NCBI GenBank assembly: GCA_021404685.1
Contig: QWHC01000021.1
Coordinates: 1-64,000 of the forward strand
DNA: 64,000 bases
Source of the DNA: Chloroflexi bacterium CFX4
GTDB taxonomy: Bacteria > Chloroflexota > Anaerolineae > Aggregatilineales > UBA2796
Direction: 5' to 3'
Shown: in pieces, positions 45,799-54,971 of the stretch
How the letters are laid out: each line of letters begins with the position of its first letter
How positions within the stretch are numbered: position 1 is the stretch's first letter
Made by a program: the position numbers and the translations under genes
Notes under the pieces: generated by a model
The model's database searches: none
Seen by the model: only the letters and a program-made list of their open reading frames with translations
Told to the model about the DNA's origin: nothing

Positions 45799-46668
45799 TC
45801 ACACCTTCAAAAACGCGCAGACCGCCGCTATGAACCGCTCAGGCTGCTCCAGCATTGGGAAGTGACCGCAGCCCTCAAAGAGCAAAAAGCGGCTGTTGGG
45901 AACTTTGGCGGCAACCAGCGCGCCCTCACGGGTAGAGACTGCGCCATCCCGCGCACCGAACACGATCAGGGTTGGCGCGCTAATGTTGCCCAAACGGTGG
46001 CTGATATCAGTGCCAAGTGTGGCAAGCCCTGCCTTCCAACGGGCATGGCAGGCATCGGGACGGGTGGCATAGTGGCGATCTTGCGCCCACGCTGCGTAAG
46101 GCAGCACGTCCATATCCGCAAACCACACCCGAAAGCCAAACTTGCCCAAGCGTGGAGCGTGTTCCATGCTGGCGCGCTGCACATGAATATAAGAAGGAAA
46201 GAGCATCGGCAGCAGCACTAACGCGCCATTCAGCAGGATTAGGCGCGGTGTGGCGCACCCACTGACAATGCCCGCCACATCAATCAGGTGCGTCACACGT
46301 TCTGGCGCAAGCGTAGAAGCAATATAGAGGCTGATCAGGCCACCCATCGAATGCCCCATCAACGCAAAGCGCCCGATGCCAAGCTGATCGGCAAGCGCCA
46401 ACACGCGCTGCCCTTGCGCGGCGATGCTGTAATCGCCCTCAGGCGGCGCGGCGCTCTCACCATGCCCAAGCAAATCCACCGCGATCAGGTAGAAGTGCGG
46501 CGCAAGTGCCTCTAAGACGTGCCGCCACACGAATTTATGGCACGTCCAGCCATGCACAAGCATAAGTGGCGGCGCGCTTGGATCACCTGCGGTGACGTAG
46601 GCTAAGACCTCTCCGTTAATGTTGGTTTTGTGAACAGCCGATTGTGTGTTGTACTGGATCGTGTTCAT
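45799..46668 (-). CDS. Alpha/beta hydrolase
   Basis: The 289-aa enzyme has the HGW oxyanion motif (LVHGWTCHKFVW), nucleophile Ser in MGHSMGGLIS, Asp in FGARDGAVS and His in EGCGHFPMLEQPE. This is the classic hydrolase triad. It may act on esters or epoxides; the substrate is unknown. It converges on the aldo-keto reductase and is divergent from the TIR-CBS gene across a 320-bp AT-rich gap. Confidence 0.9.
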   Translation of the reverse strand: MNTIQYNTQSAVHKTNINGEVLAYVTAGDPSAPPLMLVHGWTCHKFVWRHVLEALAPHFYLIAVDLLGHGESAAPPEGDYSIAAQGQRVLALADQLGIGRFALMGHSMGGLISLYIASTLAPERVTHLIDVAGIVSGCATPRLILLNGALVLLPMLFPSYIHVQRASMEHAPRLGKFGFRVWFADMDVLPYAAWAQDRHYATRPDACHARWKAGLATLGTDISHRLGNISAPTLIVFGARDGAVSTREGALVAAKVPNSRFLLFEGCGHFPMLEQPERFIAAVCAFLKV

Positions 46669-46988
46669 TTAGGTGCTTCCGCCTCGATGCGTTGATGCCT
46701 CGATCCTAGTGTAGCACGCTTACCATGCGCCAAAAGTTGTGGACACGTTTGAGAATGCATATAAGTTCGTACTCATGCACCTTTAAGTCTGATTTTCGTT
46801 TAGAATTAGTGTTAGTCATGAATTTTTGTAATGTAATTGTAACACACATTTGTTCGCAATTCCGCTATCTATCATATTCTGTTGAAAAGGATCACAAAGT
46901 TGTGATATGCTAACGGTTAGAAATGGTTGTGTTTTCCACGCCTTGCCTTCCTTCATTATGTGCGTCGAAACACTTAGAGGAGCCAGCC
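46669..46988. other. AT-rich intergenic region upstream of the TIR-CBS gene
   Basis: This 320-bp gap is much AT-richer than its flanks and has no convincing gene. It holds the TIR-CBS promoter and palindrome (46882-46911) and the Shine-Dalgarno AGAGGAG before 46989. The long AT-rich stretch may be foreign DNA or a control region. Confidence 0.6.
46882..46911 (+). promoter_or_regulatory. Promoter with operator-like palindrome for the TIR-CBS gene
   Basis: TTGAAA (-35, 46882-46887) and TATGCT (-10, 46906-46911) are 18 bp apart. The spacer is filled by ATCACAA-AG-TTGTGAT (46891-46906), a perfect 7-bp inverted repeat. This is the textbook position for a repressor operator. The transcript would have a leader of about 70 nt. 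Confidence 0.6.
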
Positions 46989-48428
46989 ATGCCTCACGTC
47001 TATATTGCTCATCGGCAATCAGCGAGTGCTGAGTTAGCGCGGCTTATTAGAGATTATCTGGTTAAACAGCACTACACCGTTTTTTTAGACGTGGAGGGCA
47101 ATAATCTACGTCTGCGCGAAGATATTATCCTTGATGAAATTGTATCCTGCCATTGCTTTGTATTGGTGTTAGATCGTAACACCTTTGAGGATGCCAGCAT
47201 TGTGAGCCAAGTGGCACACGCGCTGCGCTACAAGACCGATCAGATCGTGGTGGTGGCACGTGATGGGTTGGATGCAGATCGCATCGCGCACACCATTATC
47301 TCTGAAATTAGCCCCATTCTCAGCTACAACTGGCTGCCCTATAACCACACCTACGCAGAGACAAACCTGGCCCGCATTCTAAGCGCGGTGCAGGCTGCCG
47401 CAGGCTACGCCACGTCGTCACAGCCTGTGGTGGAAATTCCCACACAGCATCAGGAACAGCCAGAAGCAGACCCAGCACCCACCCTTGTGCGCCCGCCGCG
47501 TTTCCCGCCGCCGCCACCACCGCAGGCAGCGGCGCCCGATCTCAGCGTTGCCGACTGTATGCGTCAAAAACCTTTGACTGTGGCAGCCGAGACCAGCATC
47601 GGCATTGCGCTTGCCTATATGGAGATACAGCGCATCACCTACCTGATCGTCAACAACCACCACAACGCCCTTGAGGGCTGGGTGAGCAAAGCTGATTTGG
47701 TTAGCTATTTGCCCTCACCACTCTATGCAGATTCAGGGATGACCACCGCGCAATATACGCAGCGCTTTCAGAAGCGCTCTGCGGAGTCGGTGCGCGATCA
47801 TATGCATCATCGTGGCAATGACCTTGAGTGGTTAGCGCCTGAAATGGCTTTGAAAAATGCCCTAGATCGCTACTTTTTGAAGACGTTCAATCGCGGTGCG
47901 CGGCGCTTCCGCATTCGCCAATTTCCCGTGCTGGATAACACTTTTGTGGCGGTTGGTGTGCTTGGTTACTGGATGATCATCAACCAATTCATAGCGATGG
48001 ACTGCCTGCCGGATGTAACCGTGGGCAGCATCATGCTGCCATCCGATGATCGGGATAACTTCATTGAAGTGCGCCCTGATGTAACGCTTGGCAACGCTGA
48101 GGAGTTAGCGCGCATTAACGGCTGGTCGCACATTGTGATCAGCGATGAACAGAGCAACTTGGTAGGCATGACCACCATCGAGAAGATTCGCCGTATCCTT
48201 GATCCTGATATGCCCATGCTGAGCAACTTGCCCGTCCTGACTGAAATGCGTCCTCATCAGCGCTGCCGCGCTCTGCACGAAAACGACCCGCTGACAGACG
48301 TGATCGCGCTCTTTGCCAATGATGATATTGGCGCGCTGCCTGTGGTAGAACGTGGTGGTTTGCGGCTGCGCGGCTTGCTCACCTATGTTGAGGTGTTGCG
48401 CGCACTGCGGAAATTGCTCGGCACATAG
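46989..48428 (+). CDS. TIR-domain protein with four CBS domains
   Basis: The 479-aa protein begins with a TIR-like domain (1-135): HVYIAHRQSASAELA, VFLDVEG, and CFVLVLDRNTFEDASIV. The position of the catalytic Glu of NADase TIRs aligns with Gln74 (IVSQVAHAL). A Pro-rich linker (about 140-182) with six consecutive prolines leads to four CBS motifs (about 186-245, 268-340, 348-405 and 415-478). CBS pairs bind adenine nucleotides. The protein may therefore couple nucleotide sensing to a TIR scaffold. ATG 46989 follows AGAGGAG; the frame is open 22 codons earlier. Confidence 0.82.
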   Translation: MPHVYIAHRQSASAELARLIRDYLVKQHYTVFLDVEGNNLRLREDIILDEIVSCHCFVLVLDRNTFEDASIVSQVAHALRYKTDQIVVVARDGLDADRIAHTIISEISPILSYNWLPYNHTYAETNLARILSAVQAAAGYATSSQPVVEIPTQHQEQPEADPAPTLVRPPRFPPPPPPQAAAPDLSVADCMRQKPLTVAAETSIGIALAYMEIQRITYLIVNNHHNALEGWVSKADLVSYLPSPLYADSGMTTAQYTQRFQKRSAESVRDHMHHRGNDLEWLAPEMALKNALDRYFLKTFNRGARRFRIRQFPVLDNTFVAVGVLGYWMIINQFIAMDCLPDVTVGSIMLPSDDRDNFIEVRPDVTLGNAEELARINGWSHIVISDEQSNLVGMTTIEKIRRILDPDMPMLSNLPVLTEMRPHQRCRALHENDPLTDVIALFANDDIGALPVVERGGLRLRGLLTYVEVLRALRKLLGT

Positions 48429-48609
48429 GTCGGCGCTGCCCTCGCGCTCTAAATGAGCCTCATACTCAATTTCCCACGCCAAAAATTTGGGAAAGCTGCT
48501 TCAACGCGAAAGACGAGGCTAACCGCGAACATCTAGCGCACGCTAGACGATCATCCTAAGATGTACCTCGCCCATCACACCATTCACCACCGCCTATTCA
48601 GGCTGCCTG

Positions 48610-48638
48610 TTCCCATAGGGCAAAAAAGGCGCTATTAT
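48610..48638 (+). promoter_or_regulatory. Putative promoter of the kinase gene
   Basis: TTCCCA (48610-48615) and TATTAT (48633-48638) have a 17-bp spacer and lie about 40 bp before the kinase start. Farther upstream, TTTCCCA and TGGGAAA form a stem-loop (about 48468-48494) after the TIR-CBS gene. Confidence 0.45.
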
Positions 48639-48675
48639 GTGAAAGTAACCTTAGGTTTGGGAAATTGGTGGCGTG

Positions 48676-51150
48676 ATGGCAGGCGGACAACCTCTTACGT
48701 ACCTTAAAAACGGGCAAATGCTCGGTAAGTATCGCATTGATGGATTGCTTGGGCGCGGCAACATGGCAGAAGTCTACCGCGCCTTTAATCCTGATTTGGC
48801 GCAGCACGTAGCGATCAAGGTCATTCATCCACTGCGCCTTGAGGATGGCGAATCAGTGGCGCGCTTTCGGCAAGAAGCGCGTGCGGTGGCTGCCCTTAGC
48901 CATCCGAACATCTTACGCGTCTTTGATTTCGACGTGCAAGACGGCTTGCATTATATGGTGATGGAACTCATCGAAGGTGAGACTCTGGCAAAGCGCATCA
49001 CCGATTCACAGCACGGCTTGCCTTTAGCTGAGGTGCGCCGCTGGTTCAGTCAATTGTGTGCCGCCCTGGACTACGCCCATCAACGCGGCGTGATTCACCG
49101 CGATGTGAAGCCTGCCAACGCCATGCTTGCCGATGGTGAGCGCCTGATCCTAACGGATTTTGGCTTGGCACGCCTTGCCGACTCAGAGAAGCTGACGGCA
49201 ACCGGCTATACGACTGGCTCGCCCGCTTATATGTCGCCCGAACAGATTGAAGGCGCGCATGACCTGACCAATCGTGCCGATATTTACGCGCTTGGCTGCC
49301 TGCTCTTTGAGCTGATCACAGCGCGCACGCCTTTCAGCGGCAACTCTACGGCAAGCATCATTGTCAAGCACCTTAACTCACCGCCACCCGCGCCAAGCGA
49401 GTTGGTGCAGGGCTTGCCGCAAGGCGTTGATCACGTTGTGCTGCGTGCGCTCAGCAAAAATCCCGCAGATCGATTTGCCACTGCCCGCGAGATGTCGGAA
49501 GCATTTGAGGCAGCCTTAGCAGGGCAGCCACTTTCGACTGCTTCTGCCGTAGTTGCCGCCGCGGCAGGCGATGCCGACGCCACGACGCGCCTGCCTGAGT
49601 CTGAAAAGCGCACCCAAACTACCAAACCTGCTCAAGTTGATCTTGAGGCTGGCACAGTGCGCGTCTCAAGCACCGAACGGCTGCCCAGTGGCACAGGGCG
49701 AATGCCTTCCTTTGCCGCGGTTGCCATTGTAGCAGTCATCAGCTTGTTGGCGGGCTTGAGCTTGGTAGCAGTGCTGAGCCAGCCTACCGACCCACCAGCA
49801 CCCGAAGGCATGGTCTTTGTGCGCGGCGGCACCTTCCTGATGGGCTTGGCAACTGGCGATGATCATGAACGCCCGCCGCACAACGTAACTGTGCCGCCCT
49901 TCTTCATAGACCGTACCGAAGTGACCAACCGCGCCTACTTTGATTTCATTCGGCGCACAGGCTTTGAAGCACCCGCCGCATGGGTTGAACCCGGCATTGA
50001 TCCGACGTGGGAAGTGAGGGCGACCGAAGGCTATCTGATCGGTGATATTAATGACCGCTTTAGCTACGATGGTGCAATGGTAAGCGCCCTCACTGATGCG
50101 GAAGTCACCCTCACCTTGAACCCTGCTACCAACCGCGGTGAAGTCATTGTCACCTTCACGGGCGAGATTAAAACAGAGGCAAATCGCACTCTGAAGGGTG
50201 AAATTCGCATTGTGCATACTGTATTCAGAGGCACAACGGCATTTCAGGAAGGCGGCATTGGTGATCACGTGCATATGCACGGCGATACTGGGCAGGAATC
50301 ATCCATCTTGCCGGCAGTAGTGGGTGATATTAACACTTGGGGCAATGCCGATCTCTATGTGGATGGCGAACGAGTTTATCGTGGGCTTGGCGCGCACATG
50401 ATGGTCATGCCCGCCGTGCGCGATGCTGATCACCGCGTGCTGCGCGCCGACGGCACTTGCTGCTATTCACCGCAGCGCCCTGCCGATGGGCGTGTGGATG
50501 TTTCGCGGCGTGAACTGCTGCTGCTTCTCTCGCGGGAAGATGGCGGCGAATACAGCGGAACGCGCCCTCGCGGCGCACCGCCGGAAGAACCTGTCTGGCT
50601 CGATCTTTATTTCCGCCAAGTGCAGTTTGTGCGGCGTCCGCCGGCCCCGAACATTCCGCCTAACGCGGATAATCAGCCCGTGACGGGCGTTTCGTGGGCA
50701 GAGGCAGTCGCCTACTGCCGTTCCATTGGCAAGCGCTTGCCCACAGAGGCAGAGTGGGAATACGCCGCCCGCGGCACAGATGGGCGCTTGTATCCATGGG
50801 GCAGCACCACGGATAACATACCGGCTAACGTGAATTCGGGCGGCTTGCGCGATGTGGGCAGCTTTCCCGAAGGCGCCAGCCCGTTTGGCGTGCTGGACAT
50901 GGCAGGCAATGCGTGGGAATGGGTCTCGGACTGGTACGCAGCCGATTACTACGCCCAAAACGAGAACCAAAATCCGAAAGGCCCTGCAACGGGCAGGGAG
51001 CGCGTGCTGCGCGGCGGTGGCGCACGCCCACGCGATCCACTTGGCTTGGTGGAGTATCGCGCTACGCACCGCTTGCCGATGGCGCCTGATACACGCGGCG
51101 TCTTCTTCGGCTTCCGCTGCGCGCAGGATGCGCGTGAGGTCGTTCGCTAA
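48676..51150 (+). CDS. Membrane Ser/Thr protein kinase with split FGE-like domain
   Basis: The 824-aa protein has an N-terminal Hanks-type kinase (about 15-275): [31 protein letters not shown] and SPEQ. A transmembrane segment lies at about 346-367. Outside the membrane is a formylglycine-generating-enzyme-like (SUMF1) fold (376-824) with [25 protein letters not shown] and [12 protein letters not shown]. It is split by an insert of about 210 residues (450-660). The RGG-x8 region lacks the catalytic cysteines, so it is a likely sensor, not an FGE. GTG 48673 is an alternative start. Confidence 0.9.
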   Translation: MAGGQPLTYLKNGQMLGKYRIDGLLGRGNMAEVYRAFNPDLAQHVAIKVIHPLRLEDGESVARFRQEARAVAALSHPNILRVFDFDVQDGLHYMVMELIEGETLAKRITDSQHGLPLAEVRRWFSQLCAALDYAHQRGVIHRDVKPANAMLADGERLILTDFGLARLADSEKLTATGYTTGSPAYMSPEQIEGAHDLTNRADIYALGCLLFELITARTPFSGNSTASIIVKHLNSPPPAPSELVQGLPQGVDHVVLRALSKNPADRFATAREMSEAFEAALAGQPLSTASAVVAAAAGDADATTRLPESEKRTQTTKPAQVDLEAGTVRVSSTERLPSGTGRMPSFAAVAIVAVISLLAGLSLVAVLSQPTDPPAPEGMVFVRGGTFLMGLATGDDHERPPHNVTVPPFFIDRTEVTNRAYFDFIRRTGFEAPAAWVEPGIDPTWEVRATEGYLIGDINDRFSYDGAMVSALTDAEVTLTLNPATNRGEVIVTFTGEIKTEANRTLKGEIRIVHTVFRGTTAFQEGGIGDHVHMHGDTGQESSILPAVVGDINTWGNADLYVDGERVYRGLGAHMMVMPAVRDADHRVLRADGTCCYSPQRPADGRVDVSRRELLLLLSREDGGEYSGTRPRGAPPEEPVWLDLYFRQVQFVRRPPAPNIPPNADNQPVTGVSWAEAVAYCRSIGKRLPTEAEWEYAARGTDGRLYPWGSTTDNIPANVNSGGLRDVGSFPEGASPFGVLDMAGNAWEWVSDWYAADYYAQNENQNPKGPATGRERVLRGGGARPRDPLGLVEYRATHRLPMAPDTRGVFFGFRCAQDAREVVR

Positions 51151-51151
51151 G

Positions 51152-52648
51152 ATGCGCCCATTCGCCCGACTTGGCGTCTACGGCATCACCCTAATCGCCC
51201 TAATCGCCTTATTGGTGATCAGCAGTGGCAGCACGCAGCGGGACTCTGAAACGATGCTGCCGCTGCCAACCTATGACGCCAGCGCCTTCCGCGATGTTGA
51301 GTCAGCGGTGCAGGTTGCCTTTGAGATTCCCGACGATCTACGCCTGCTAACGCCTGCTGATCTGTGCGGCAACCTGCACGCCGCTTGGAATCAGGATTGG
51401 CGGCGCGTAATTGGCGCGCTCACGTTGTTGGACAATCAGGCAGCAACTTGCGAAGGCGATGATTCGCCGCGCTTGCTGCTCTATCCCGCTTACTACAACT
51501 ACGGTGCAGCACTGGAACGGCGCGGCAACTTGCCCGCCGCCTTAGAAGCCTATCGGCGGGCGCTTGCCGTTCAGCCGCAAGGCACAGAGGCAGCTCAAGC
51601 GCTCCGTAAGCATAACGCCCTAGTTCCACCACCGCCTGAAACTTGCTCACCCGAAGAAATTGCCGCTGCCCAATTGCCCGCCTATACGCCGCATGGCAAG
51701 GGCGGCTTTGTGCGCCTTGAGGCAGGGCGTTTCAGCGCCGAGGGTGTGCTGTTCGTGGCGCGTGGCGTGAATTATTACCCATCGCGTGCGCCGTGGCGGC
51801 GCTTTCTGACTGAATCAGACCTGATCAGCATCGCCCGTGAACTCGATCTGCTGGCTGCTTCAGGCGTGAACACCATCCGCATTTTCGCGTGGCACGCGGC
51901 ACTTTTCCAGTGTGCGGGCAGCGGCGTTGTGCCAAAGCCCGAAGGCTTTGCACGGCTGGACGGCACGCTGCGCCTTGCCGCTGAGCGTGGACTGCGTGTG
52001 CTGCTCACCTTGAACGATCTGCCTGATCTGCTGGTGCGCCCGCTTTACACACAATCGGAAGTGGCAGACGCTCAAAGCCTGTTCATTGTGGCGCGCTACC
52101 GCGATGAGTCTGCCATTTTGGCGTTCGATCTGCGGAATGAAGGTGATATTGACTATGTGCGCGGCTATGCGCGCTCTGCGGACGTGATCGCCTGGCTGAA
52201 CCAGCTTGCGCCGCGTGTGCGCCAAGCAGCGCCCAATCACCTGATTACCGCCGGCTGGAACGAAGGCTCGCTGGCAACCGAAAGCGCGGTAGATTTCCTC
52301 AGCTTTCACCATTGGCGCTCTGCGGAAAACTTGCGCCAGCGCATCAATGGCTTGCGGGCAGGCAGCCGTAAGCCAATCCTGCTGCAAGAGCTAGGCTATC
52401 CCGCCCGTTCGGGCAACCGTGCCGCCTTAGCTGATCAGGCAAATAAGTTGGAGGCGGCAATCCGTGCGGCGGAAAACGCGAACCTGCTCGGTTGGCTGCT
52501 GTGGACGGCGTTCGATTTCCCAACCGATGCCACCTGCATTCCACCCGCTTGCCCAAGCGCAGATAACGCCGAGCATCACTTCGGCTTGTGGACGGTGGAC
52601 TACACACCCAAGCCTGCCGTGCAGGTGTTGGAGCGCTTCACGCGCTAA
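51152..52648 (+). CDS. Membrane-anchored TPR and GH5-like glycosidase
   Basis: The 498-aa product has an N-terminal membrane segment (about 8-26) and a TPR-like helix pair (YNYGAALERRGNLPAALEAYRRAL, about 112-135). A clan-A TIM barrel runs from about 190 to the end. GVNYYPSRAPW, the Asn-Glu pair in DLRNEGD (acid/base) and Glu in LLQELGYPA (nucleophile) match GH5-like hydrolases. It starts 1 bp after the kinase stop, so the two are co-transcribed. The substrate is unknown. Confidence 0.82.
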   Translation: MRPFARLGVYGITLIALIALLVISSGSTQRDSETMLPLPTYDASAFRDVESAVQVAFEIPDDLRLLTPADLCGNLHAAWNQDWRRVIGALTLLDNQAATCEGDDSPRLLLYPAYYNYGAALERRGNLPAALEAYRRALAVQPQGTEAAQALRKHNALVPPPPETCSPEEIAAAQLPAYTPHGKGGFVRLEAGRFSAEGVLFVARGVNYYPSRAPWRRFLTESDLISIARELDLLAASGVNTIRIFAWHAALFQCAGSGVVPKPEGFARLDGTLRLAAERGLRVLLTLNDLPDLLVRPLYTQSEVADAQSLFIVARYRDESAILAFDLRNEGDIDYVRGYARSADVIAWLNQLAPRVRQAAPNHLITAGWNEGSLATESAVDFLSFHHWRSAENLRQRINGLRAGSRKPILLQELGYPARSGNRAALADQANKLEAAIRAAENANLLGWLLWTAFDFPTDATCIPPACPSADNAEHHFGLWTVDYTPKPAVQVLERFTR

Positions 52649-52738
52649 GGTTGACGCAATCGGCGCGGCGTGCTACCTTATTGCAGCGTGATCCACATTT
52701 CACAATGAGCAATTCTCCACACAGCGGAAAGGCATGGC

Positions 52739-54046
52739 ATGGAAGACAATCGGGTGCTTACTACGGCGCTGGCGCAGCATCTTGGGCAGCGCGTGCAAGT
52801 GATGGGCTGGCTGCATCGGTTGCGAGCGATGGGTGGCGTCAACTTTTTGGTACTGCGCGATAGGGCGGGCATTGTGCAGGCGGTTGCCAGCCACGAGGCA
52901 ATTGCGCCGTTGCACGGCTTGCTGGCAGAGAGCGTTCTCGCCATCAACGGCATTGTGGTGCAAGAGCCACAAGCACCGGGCGGCTATGAGCTGCATGATC
53001 CGCACATTGAGGTGATCACGCCCGTGCATGAGCCAACACCGTTCTCGCTCTACAAAGACCGCGTGCGTGCCACGCTGCCCGTCTTTCTTGATCACGCTGT
53101 GATTGGTCATCGCGCCCTAGAACGCCGCGCTGTGCTGCGCCTTGCCGCCGGTGTGATGGCAGGCTTCCGCGCCACGCTTGCCCAGCGCGACTTTACCGAA
53201 ATCCAGACGCCAAAGCTAGTTGCCAGCGCCACTGAGAGCGGCGCAAACGTCTTTCCTGTCGAATACTTTGGACGGACTGCCTACTTGGCGCAGAGTCCGC
53301 AGTTCTATAAGCAAATTATGGTCGGCGTTTTTGAGCGCGTCTACGAGGTCGGTCCCGTTTTCCGTGCAGAGCCGCACGCCACCACGCGCCATCTGAACGA
53401 ATATGTGAGCCTTGACTGCGAATTTGGCTTCATCCGCGATCATTTCGATGTGATGGCAGTCCTTGCGGATGTGGTGCGCGGCATTCTGGACTATCTGAAG
53501 GCGCACCACGCCGCTGAGCTAAGCCTGCTCAACGTGACCATGCCGCTGCTGCCCGCGAAAATTCCGCATATCTTCTTTCCCGAAGCGCAGCAAATGCTGC
53601 ATGATAAGTTTGGTGTGAAGAATGCGTTGGGCGAGCCTGACCTTGCGCCAGAGCATGAGCGGATTCTGGGCGAGTGGGCGCAAAAGACCTACCAGAGCGA
53701 TTTTCTGTTCGTGACGGGCTATCCAATGGTCAAGCGTCCGTTTTACACGCACCCGAACGCAGACGATCCGCGCTACTCTAACAGCTTTGACCTGCTCTTT
53801 CGCGGTTTAGAGTTGGTGACAGGTGGTCAGCGCCTGCACAAGTACGAGGATTATCTGGCAGCAGCGGCGCGCTTCCGCTATAACGTGGAGGCGTTCAAGC
53901 ACTACTTTGAGGCGTTCAAGTTTGGAATGCCGCCACACGGCGGCTTCGCCATCGGCATGGAACGCTTTGTGACGCAGCTTCTGGGCTTGGATAACCTGCG
54001 GCAGGCAACGCTGTTCCCGCGTGATATTCACCGTTTAGAGCCGTAG
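52739..54046 (+). CDS. aspS: Archaeal-type aspartyl-tRNA synthetase
   Basis: This class IIb synthetase has 435 aa, without the GAD insertion of the bacterial form (about 590 aa). It shows the OB-fold N-terminus (VQVMGWLHRLRAMGGVNFLVLRD), AYLAQSPQFYKQI, motif 2 (FRAEPHATTRHLNEY) and motif 3 (GGFAIGMERF). LAQSPQ identifies AspRS rather than AsnRS. Archaeal-type AspRS in bacteria is often non-discriminating and charges tRNA-Asn for later amidation. GGAAAGG precedes the start. Confidence 0.92.
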   Translation: MEDNRVLTTALAQHLGQRVQVMGWLHRLRAMGGVNFLVLRDRAGIVQAVASHEAIAPLHGLLAESVLAINGIVVQEPQAPGGYELHDPHIEVITPVHEPTPFSLYKDRVRATLPVFLDHAVIGHRALERRAVLRLAAGVMAGFRATLAQRDFTEIQTPKLVASATESGANVFPVEYFGRTAYLAQSPQFYKQIMVGVFERVYEVGPVFRAEPHATTRHLNEYVSLDCEFGFIRDHFDVMAVLADVVRGILDYLKAHHAAELSLLNVTMPLLPAKIPHIFFPEAQQMLHDKFGVKNALGEPDLAPEHERILGEWAQKTYQSDFLFVTGYPMVKRPFYTHPNADDPRYSNSFDLLFRGLELVTGGQRLHKYEDYLAAAARFRYNVEAFKHYFEAFKFGMPPHGGFAIGMERFVTQLLGLDNLRQATLFPRDIHRLEP

Positions 54047-54050
54047 GCGC

Positions 54051-54956
54051 TCAGGACAGCGGCTCTTTCAAGTCGTAGATGCCATCGCGGATTGCCCAGC
54101 GCGGATTGCCTTCCGTGCTGAGCAGCACATCGCCTTCGCGGTGCAGCGGCGCGCCTGTGATCGGGCATTTGAACAACTGATCGCGCTCGACAAGGGCAGT
54201 TGGTGCGCCTTCAATGCGATTTTCCACAAAAATCTGCGGCGCGTAAGGCAACATGCCGCCTAGTGGCTGCAAGAGCCGATCCAAGCTGACCATCAGGCGC
54301 AGCGGCAGCACTTTTTTGAAAAGCCCAAGCCGCAGCCAAGAGGCAGCCGCACGGCGGCGCGGTGTGAAGCCTGCGCTGCGAAGTGCTTCGCGGATGTAGG
54401 CGGGATGAAAATCGAAGTTAAGGCGCACAAACTCCAGCGGTTCGCGGCTGTAGGGACTCCACGCTTGGCGGCGGAAGGCATAGCGCAGCATTGCCTTGAG
54501 GTTCAGTTTGTTAGCGAATTCCAACACAAAGGTGCTGCCTGCTGCCATGCCGTTACGGATTTGACGCAGCGCAGCAGGTGCATCGGCAAGGTGATGCACC
54601 ACACGGCACAGCAAACCTGCCTCAAAGGCATTGGCGGCAAAGGGCAGCTTGTAGAGGTCTGCTGCCACATAGATAAACCGATCTGAGCGTCCAAGCCGCG
54701 CCTGAGCATCTTGCAGCATGGTGCGCGAATAATCCATGACGACCACTTCTTCAAAGCCCGCCGCCTCGTTGATCAAGCGCCCAAAGCCTGCGCCGAAATC
54801 GGCATAGCGCTTGCCGCCGCGTGGCAAAAAGCGCCGCAGGATCAGGCGTTCAACGGCATCCTCATAATCGCGCCCTTTGCCTTCCCAAAAATCGGCGCGG
54901 TAGGTGGAGCCTTCGTAATCGCAAATGGCAGGCTGTGAAGGAGTTGGCTGAGTCAT
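54051..54956 (-). CDS. SAM-dependent methyltransferase with Trm112-like tail
   Basis: The 301-aa protein has a class I methyltransferase domain. SAM motif I is ADFGAGFGRLI (about 51-61), followed by VVVMDYSRTML and ADLYKLPFAANAFEAGLLCRVVHHL. A short C-terminal segment (FKCPITGAPLHREGDVLLS...DGIYDL) resembles Trm112 zinc-ribbon proteins, although only one Cys remains. The substrate is not known. It starts 15 bp after the upstream repeat-protein gene and is probably co-transcribed with it. Confidence 0.85.
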   Translation of the reverse strand: MTQPTPSQPAICDYEGSTYRADFWEGKGRDYEDAVERLILRRFLPRGGKRYADFGAGFGRLINEAAGFEEVVVMDYSRTMLQDAQARLGRSDRFIYVAADLYKLPFAANAFEAGLLCRVVHHLADAPAALRQIRNGMAAGSTFVLEFANKLNLKAMLRYAFRRQAWSPYSREPLEFVRLNFDFHPAYIREALRSAGFTPRRRAAASWLRLGLFKKVLPLRLMVSLDRLLQPLGGMLPYAPQIFVENRIEGAPTALVERDQLFKCPITGAPLHREGDVLLSTEGNPRWAIRDGIYDLKEPLS

Positions 54957-54971
54957 GGCGTCAGAGTCCTA

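Noticed and set aside
48676-51150. Active formylglycine-generating enzyme
   Set aside because: The fold is present but the C-terminal region lacks the catalytic cysteine pair, and no sulfatase gene is nearby.
52739-54046. Asparaginyl-tRNA synthetase
   Set aside because: The AYLAQSPQ segment and motif 2 are those of archaeal-type AspRS rather than AsnRS.
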